Assembly: GCA_016935235.1 (NCBI GenBank)
Contig: JAFGRJ010000124.1
Location: 1-45,377, forward strand
Source of the DNA: Candidatus Cloacimonadota bacterium
Lineage (GTDB): Bacteria > Cloacimonadota > Cloacimonadia > Cloacimonadales > TCS61
DNA length: 45,377 nucleotides
Direction: 5' to 3'
Notes under the pieces: model-generated
What the model was told of the DNA's origin: nothing
What the model saw: only the letters and a program-made list of their open reading frames with translations
Databases searched by the model: none
Shown here: one piece after another, positions 38,773 through 45,377 of the stretch
How the letters are laid out: each line of letters begins with the position of its first letter
Numbering within the stretch: the first letter of the stretch is position 1
Translations under genes and position numbers: made by a program

Positions 38773-38799
38773 GGGGAGATGTCATGTCTCCCCTTTTTT
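38773..38799 (+). terminator. Rho-independent terminator between yqeY and cvpA, inside the rpsU-rpoD gene set
   Basis: ggggaga-tgtcatg-tctcccc followed by T6. Confidence 0.88.
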
Positions 38800-38826
38800 C
38801 TCTTAAAAATAAGGAGAGGCTGAATT

Positions 38827-39384
38827 ATGAATGTTCTTGATATTATCTTTGGAGTAATTTTATTGCTGTTTCTTCTGAACGGGATCAGAAAAGGCCTTGT
38901 TTCCAGCCTGATTCATCTGCTGGGGCTTGTCCTGGCTGTAGTCCTCATCAGTAAGACAGGTCACCTGGTCAAAGCTGGCCTGATGGACAAATTCAACATG
39001 AGTGAGATTCTGGCGGTAATCATTGCCTATGTGCTGATATTCCTTGTTATAATGATCATCACCCGTATTGCGATCAAGCTGGTTAACCGCATGGTCCAGT
39101 TCCTTAACCTGATGTGGCTCAATCGCCTTCTGGGAGGTATTTTCAGTCTGTTCTGCGGTGTCCTTATTATTGCCATCCTGATAATACTGGCTAATATCTC
39201 CCCCTTTGAAAAGGAGATCAGGGAATTTACCTCGGCATCATACATTATCAGCACTATTCGCACAACAACGGAAAAACTGGAAAGCCGCTATCAGAAAATC
39301 GAAGAGATCAAGAAACCGATTAAAGACACCATTACCGACACCATAGAAAAAGAACAGGAAAAGTTAGAAAACCTGATTGATTGA
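38827..39384 (+). CDS. CvpA family membrane protein
   Basis: 'DIIFGVILLLFLLNGIRKGLVSSLIHLLGLVLAVVLI...VNRMVQFLNLMWLNRLLGGIFSLFCGVLI'. Confidence 0.88.
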   Translation: MNVLDIIFGVILLLFLLNGIRKGLVSSLIHLLGLVLAVVLISKTGHLVKAGLMDKFNMSEILAVIIAYVLIFLVIMIITRIAIKLVNRMVQFLNLMWLNRLLGGIFSLFCGVLIIAILIILANISPFEKEIREFTSASYIISTIRTTTEKLESRYQKIEEIKKPIKDTITDTIEKEQEKLENLID

Positions 39385-39394
39385 GTCTTCCCTT

Positions 39395-41740
39395 ATGTCC
39401 TCTTTAGAGCAACTGGAATTTGATAAGGTCAGAATGCTCATTGCCCGGCAATGTCATTCCGATCTGGGGCAGAAACTGTGTTATGAGTTATACCCTCTGC
39501 AGAACAGAAACATAATTGAAGAAAGGCTGTTGCTGATATCCCAGGCTCAGGCAATGCTGAAGCGGGGAGTAAGTTTCGATCTCAGTTCCCTGACCGACCT
39601 GAGGATACTGTTCGAGGAGACCAGACATGCAACTTTTAATTATCCCGAGTTCAAGAAAATCTACAGTAATGTCAGACTTCTCAATATAATACACGACAGC
39701 AGGGAGAGCTTCACCGATTTTCCGGAACTGCAGGCGCTCCTTCAGGAAACGATTCCTGATCCTGCTTTGCAGAAGAGATTCGAAGAAATTTTCGATCCCG
39801 ATGGCAACGTCCGTGACACGGCTTCCCCCGAGCTGCGCATTATCCGCGATCGCAGGAACGGTTTGCGCATACAGGTCACTACCATCATGAACCGCAAATT
39901 GGAGGAATTTACCGCTTCAAATTTTCTACATGACCAGATTATTACCGAGAGAAACGGCAGGTATGTCATTCCCTTGAAAGAGGGTGCTTCCACTTTTGCT
40001 GCTGGTATCGTTCACGGTCGTTCCTCCAGCCGCTCCTCTGTTTATATCGAACCGGCTGAGACAGTGCCCCTGAACAATGACATCGAATTGCTGGATGGTG
40101 AGGAGAAGGAAGAGATCTACCGCATCTGCAAAGAATATACCACCAGATTACGTCTTAACAGAGATCAGATCCTGAAGAATTCTTCGGTCCTGCAACACCT
40201 GGATTTTCTTTTCGCTTCCGCCAGGTTTGCACTGCACAGTGTGGCTGTGAAACCACAGATCGTGGAAGAAATGATAGTAGAATTGCAGGAAGCGCGTCAC
40301 CCACTGCTGATAGATCATTTTCAGAATATGGACAGGGTGATTCCCTTTTCCCTTTCCCTGGGTAAAGACCATCGTATTCTGCTGATATCTGGACCCAATA
40401 CTGGCGGGAAAACCGTTACCCTGAAAAGTGTGGGACTGCTGGTTATAATGGCTCTGTCTGGCCTGCCTATCCCGGCAGGGGAGAATTCCAGAATCGGGAT
40501 GATCAATAATATCTATGCCGATATTGGTGATAATCAGTCGCTGGAGAGTTCCCTCAGCACTTTTTCATCTCATATGGGGAATATCAGGGAAATGCTGGAG
40601 CGTGGTGATGAGAATACTCTGGTACTCATCGACGAAATCGGAGCGGCCACCGATCCCGAACAGGGCTCTGCCCTGGCACAGGCTATTCTGGAGAAACTCA
40701 CCGTACTGGGGGTGCTGGGAATTATAACCACCCATTATACAGCTCTCAAGATCTTTGCCGAAAATCATCCAGCCCTCGTAAATGCTGCCATGCAGTTCGA
40801 CCCGCAGAAACTTACTCCAACCTACCAGTTTAAAATGGGTTTACCCGGTGACAGCTTTGCCATCGAGGTTGCAGCCGAGCTTGGCCTGGAAGCAGAATTG
40901 ATCGCCAGGGCAAAAATCCTGGCTGGCAGGCAGAATGTCGAGTTGACCGAAATTCTGCGGAAGATGGCACAGGAAAAGAACGAACTTGCCAGGCAGAATT
41001 ACCAGTATAAATTAAAAGTCAGTTTGCTTGATATGAAAATATCCGAACATGACCGCAAACTTGCTGATCTTGATTCGGAAAGCAAAAATATCAGAAAGAA
41101 ATCGGTGCAGGAAGCACGGGATTTTCTCACCAATCTGCAGAAAGAATTCAATGAAGAGCTCAGAAATCTGCGCAAGATAGACCGCGCCAGTAAAAAAGAG
41201 CTGCTGGAAAAAAGCCTGCATAAAGCTGTGAACAAGAACCTTGAATTGCAGGACTTTCAGAAAGAGCTCAGTGATTCCGGCAGAAAAAAGCTGGTCGCAT
41301 GTATGCCGGGAATGAAAGTGTGGATAGCGGATTTTGAAGCTGAGGGAGAAGTGGTCGAAGTGAAGGGTGACCAGATCAAAATTGCCATTAACGGTCTTTA
41401 TTATACAACAGAACTTGATAATCTCTATGAAGCTGCCCCCGGCGCTGAGAATAAGGATCTCCGAGCCCAGAGGCTGCCCCGTCCTGCTCCCCTGGCGAAA
41501 TTCGAGATCAAACTTCTGGGATATCGCTTCGAGGAAGCACTACCGGAACTTGACACTTTCATCGACCAGGCGTATCTGGGTGGACTGGACATGATCAGGA
41601 TCGTACACGGGAAAGGCACAGGAGCTCTCAGGAATAAGATCAGAAAGTACCTGCGTACTCACAATCTGGTCAGAGAATTCTATTCCCCTGCTCCCACTGC
41701 CGGGGGTGAAGGCGTGACGATCGCTGTCTTCAAGGAATGA
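39395..41740 (+). CDS. mutS2: MutS2 family protein (endonuclease MutS2) with C-terminal Smr domain
   Basis: 'LEFDKVRMLIARQCHSDLG'; Walker A 'GPNTGGKTVTLKSVGLL'; 'LVLIDEIGAATDPEQGSALAQAIL'; Smr 'GLDMIRIVHGKGTGALRNKIRKYL'; ATG at 39395 preferred over TTG at 39377. Confidence 0.95.
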   Translation: MSSLEQLEFDKVRMLIARQCHSDLGQKLCYELYPLQNRNIIEERLLLISQAQAMLKRGVSFDLSSLTDLRILFEETRHATFNYPEFKKIYSNVRLLNIIHDSRESFTDFPELQALLQETIPDPALQKRFEEIFDPDGNVRDTASPELRIIRDRRNGLRIQVTTIMNRKLEEFTASNFLHDQIITERNGRYVIPLKEGASTFAAGIVHGRSSSRSSVYIEPAETVPLNNDIELLDGEEKEEIYRICKEYTTRLRLNRDQILKNSSVLQHLDFLFASARFALHSVAVKPQIVEEMIVELQEARHPLLIDHFQNMDRVIPFSLSLGKDHRILLISGPNTGGKTVTLKSVGLLVIMALSGLPIPAGENSRIGMINNIYADIGDNQSLESSLSTFSSHMGNIREMLERGDENTLVLIDEIGAATDPEQGSALAQAILEKLTVLGVLGIITTHYTALKIFAENHPALVNAAMQFDPQKLTPTYQFKMGLPGDSFAIEVAAELGLEAELIARAKILAGRQNVELTEILRKMAQEKNELARQNYQYKLKVSLLDMKISEHDRKLADLDSESKNIRKKSVQEARDFLTNLQKEFNEELRNLRKIDRASKKELLEKSLHKAVNKNLELQDFQKELSDSGRKKLVACMPGMKVWIADFEAEGEVVEVKGDQIKIAINGLYYTTELDNLYEAAPGAENKDLRAQRLPRPAPLAKFEIKLLGYRFEEALPELDTFIDQAYLGGLDMIRIVHGKGTGALRNKIRKYLRTHNLVREFYSPAPTAGGEGVTIAVFKE

Positions 41741-41748
41741 TCATTCTC

Positions 41749-43458
41749 ATGGAACAGGATAAGATAGACCGTATTCTTGAACTCACTAACATAGTGGATG
41801 TAATCAGCAGTTATTTCCCGCTGAAAAAAGCTGGCACCAATTTCAAGGCGCTTTGTCCTTTCCATCAGGAAAAAACGCCATCCTTTCTGGTCAGTGAAAA
41901 AAAGCAGATATACAAGTGTTTCGGTTGTGGCAAAGCCGGTAATGCCGTATCCTTCATCATGGACTACGAGAAAATATCCTTCCTGGAAGCCATGAAAAAA
42001 CTGGCTTCCCGGGTAGGTATCAACATTGAGACAACGGAAGCTGCAGCGAAAAAACATAGCCGGCGCGATCTTATTTATAAGATCTATGAGCTGGCCTGCG
42101 CTTACTACAGACAGAATCTAGAGGAACACGGAGCAGGTGCCTGGAGATATCTGGAAGCGAGAAATATCAGCCGGGAAACCGTGGACAGCCTCCAGATAGG
42201 CCTGGCTCTGAACTCCTTTTCGGGTCTGAAAAACTATCTTCTGCAAAATCACATTAACGAGCAAATCCTGCCCCGTACCGGTCTTTTCTCCAGCGGTGAG
42301 AAGGGTCTGTTCGATACTTTCCGGGATCGGATAATTTTTCCCATTCATTCCGTTACCGGTAAGGTGGTCGCTTTTGGAGGACGAGTCCTGCGGGATGACC
42401 AGCCCGGAGGTAAATATATAAATTCTCCTACAACGGAGATCTATACCAAGGGTAACGAGCTCTACGGATTGTTCCGTACCCGCTTCGAAATATCCCGGCA
42501 GGACAGTGCCATTATCTGTGAGGGATACACCGACTTCCTGAGATTGTACGAGAAGGGCTTTGCCAATACCGTTGCCTCGTTGGGCACCTCATTGACCACT
42601 ACCCAGATCCACCTCCTGGCCCGTTATACCAGCAATGTGTTCCTGCTTTATGACGGAGATCCTGCCGGTATCAACGCAGCTGTGAAAGCTGCTGGAAATC
42701 TGATCAAAGCAGGTATCGCAGCCCGGATCATTTCTCTACCCCCGGAAGACGATCCCGATAGTTTCCTGCTGAAACAGGATCCGGAAAAATTGAGAAATTT
42801 GTTGCAGCAGGCGAAACCTCTGACTGAGTTCCTGGATAAGGATAACCGTACCGGTCTTGATGTAAAAGGTAAGTTGGATCTTCTGGTAGAGATCATCAAT
42901 GAGATCGGGGATGAAATTGGTCGTGAACTTTTTGTCAAGGAAGTGGCGGAGGTCTTCCGGATCTCGGAAAGAGCGCTTTTTTCAAGGATAAAAATTCCCT
43001 ATGTAACCGGCAGGAACAAACCTGCCGAGAGTAAATTGCATAAGTTCCGGGAAGAAAGAGAATTATTGAAACATGTTCTCAATAACAGAGAATACTTTAA
43101 AAAAGTTGCCAAAGAGCTCAATCCGGATTATTTTTTATTCAAAATTTATAAGGATATCTACGAAATATTGATAAAATATCCTGAGAAGATCAACCAGGCT
43201 GGTGCTATGCTTGAATATGCCACAGAAGAGACAACCCGTAATCTGCTTGCTGAACTGCTCATTGAAGATGTTCATGAATACGATTTCATGCAAGCTCTCC
43301 AGGCTGTCAAATTAAGAAAATATCAGAAAGATCTCCAGGTAGTAACTGAACAACTGCGCAGTGATCCCTCCAATAAGGAATTACTCGATAATAAAAATGA
43401 ATTGAAACGTCTTATCCTCACCCTGGATAAGAAAGTCGTCCGTAAGACCCTATATTAA
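41749..43458 (+). CDS. dnaG: DNA primase
   Basis: Zinc finger 'CPFHQEKTPSFLVSEKKQIYKCFGCGKAGNAVSF'; TOPRIM 'IICEGYTDFLRLYEKGFANTVASLGTSLT', 'FLLYDGDPAG'. Confidence 0.95.
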   Translation: MEQDKIDRILELTNIVDVISSYFPLKKAGTNFKALCPFHQEKTPSFLVSEKKQIYKCFGCGKAGNAVSFIMDYEKISFLEAMKKLASRVGINIETTEAAAKKHSRRDLIYKIYELACAYYRQNLEEHGAGAWRYLEARNISRETVDSLQIGLALNSFSGLKNYLLQNHINEQILPRTGLFSSGEKGLFDTFRDRIIFPIHSVTGKVVAFGGRVLRDDQPGGKYINSPTTEIYTKGNELYGLFRTRFEISRQDSAIICEGYTDFLRLYEKGFANTVASLGTSLTTTQIHLLARYTSNVFLLYDGDPAGINAAVKAAGNLIKAGIAARIISLPPEDDPDSFLLKQDPEKLRNLLQQAKPLTEFLDKDNRTGLDVKGKLDLLVEIINEIGDEIGRELFVKEVAEVFRISERALFSRIKIPYVTGRNKPAESKLHKFREERELLKHVLNNREYFKKVAKELNPDYFLFKIYKDIYEILIKYPEKINQAGAMLEYATEETTRNLLAELLIEDVHEYDFMQALQAVKLRKYQKDLQVVTEQLRSDPSNKELLDNKNELKRLILTLDKKVVRKTLY

Positions 43459-43467
43459 GGAGTATGG

Positions 43468-45210
<1,743 letters not shown>

Positions 45211-45300
45211 TGTAATGACCGATGACAAATTATGCTTGACATTAAGTCACTGTAGTTAGTTTTTTACCACTGCTTTAAGTAAAAAAATACATAAATTTCC

Positions 45301-45376
45301 GGGCCTATAGCTCAGTTGGTAGAGCTTCCGGCTCATAACCGGACGGTCAGAGGTTCGATCCCTCTTGGGCCCACCA
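45301..45376 (+). tRNA. tRNA with CAU anticodon (elongator Met or lysidine-type Ile2), CCA encoded
   Basis: 76-nt cloverleaf: acceptor GGGCCTA/TGGGCCC, D-stem GCTC/GAGC, anticodon stem TCCGG/CCGGA with loop CTCATAA, T-stem AGAGG/CCTCT, loop TTCGATC, ACCA. Confidence 0.95.
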
Positions 45377-45377
45377 A

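Overview
The window holds about 45 kb of mostly housekeeping and energy-metabolism genes, densely packed, from an anaerobic bacterium. A FlgD-like/T9SS-type C-terminal tail, an Rnf complex and anaerobic Fe-S genes suggest Cloacimonadota or a relative; this placement is inference. Minus-strand blocks from about 0.9 to 32 kb: U32 peptidase, ispF, an unusual 905-aa GlmS-like protein and ispD; a REC-PAS-HD-GYP regulator; a DUF134/DUF5320/two MinD-like ATPase/two NifX-like cluster resembling the Desulfovibrio ORP metal-cluster system; CMD-family protein, radical SAM, ftcD, guanine-deaminase-like, CorC-like, prfA, DUF1385 and rpmE; DJ-1, DUF362, TIGR04076-like, PrsW and an FAD oxidoreductase; and a TPR protein plus rnfCDGEAB. 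The plus strand then carries MFS, amidase, rpsT and ftsY, followed by an expanded macromolecular-synthesis operon (rpsU-yqeY-cvpA-mutS2-dnaG-rpoD) ending in a CAU-anticodon tRNA. One minus-strand PpiD/SurA-like gene is convergent with ftsY. I found no CRISPR array, transposase or phage. The best candidates for follow-up are the GlmS-like protein with a non-N-terminal catalytic Cys and large insertion, the ORP-like cluster, the tRNA that looks like Ile2 rather than Met, and an internal terminator in the rpsU-rpoD operon. All product calls come from reading motifs; no database search was run.
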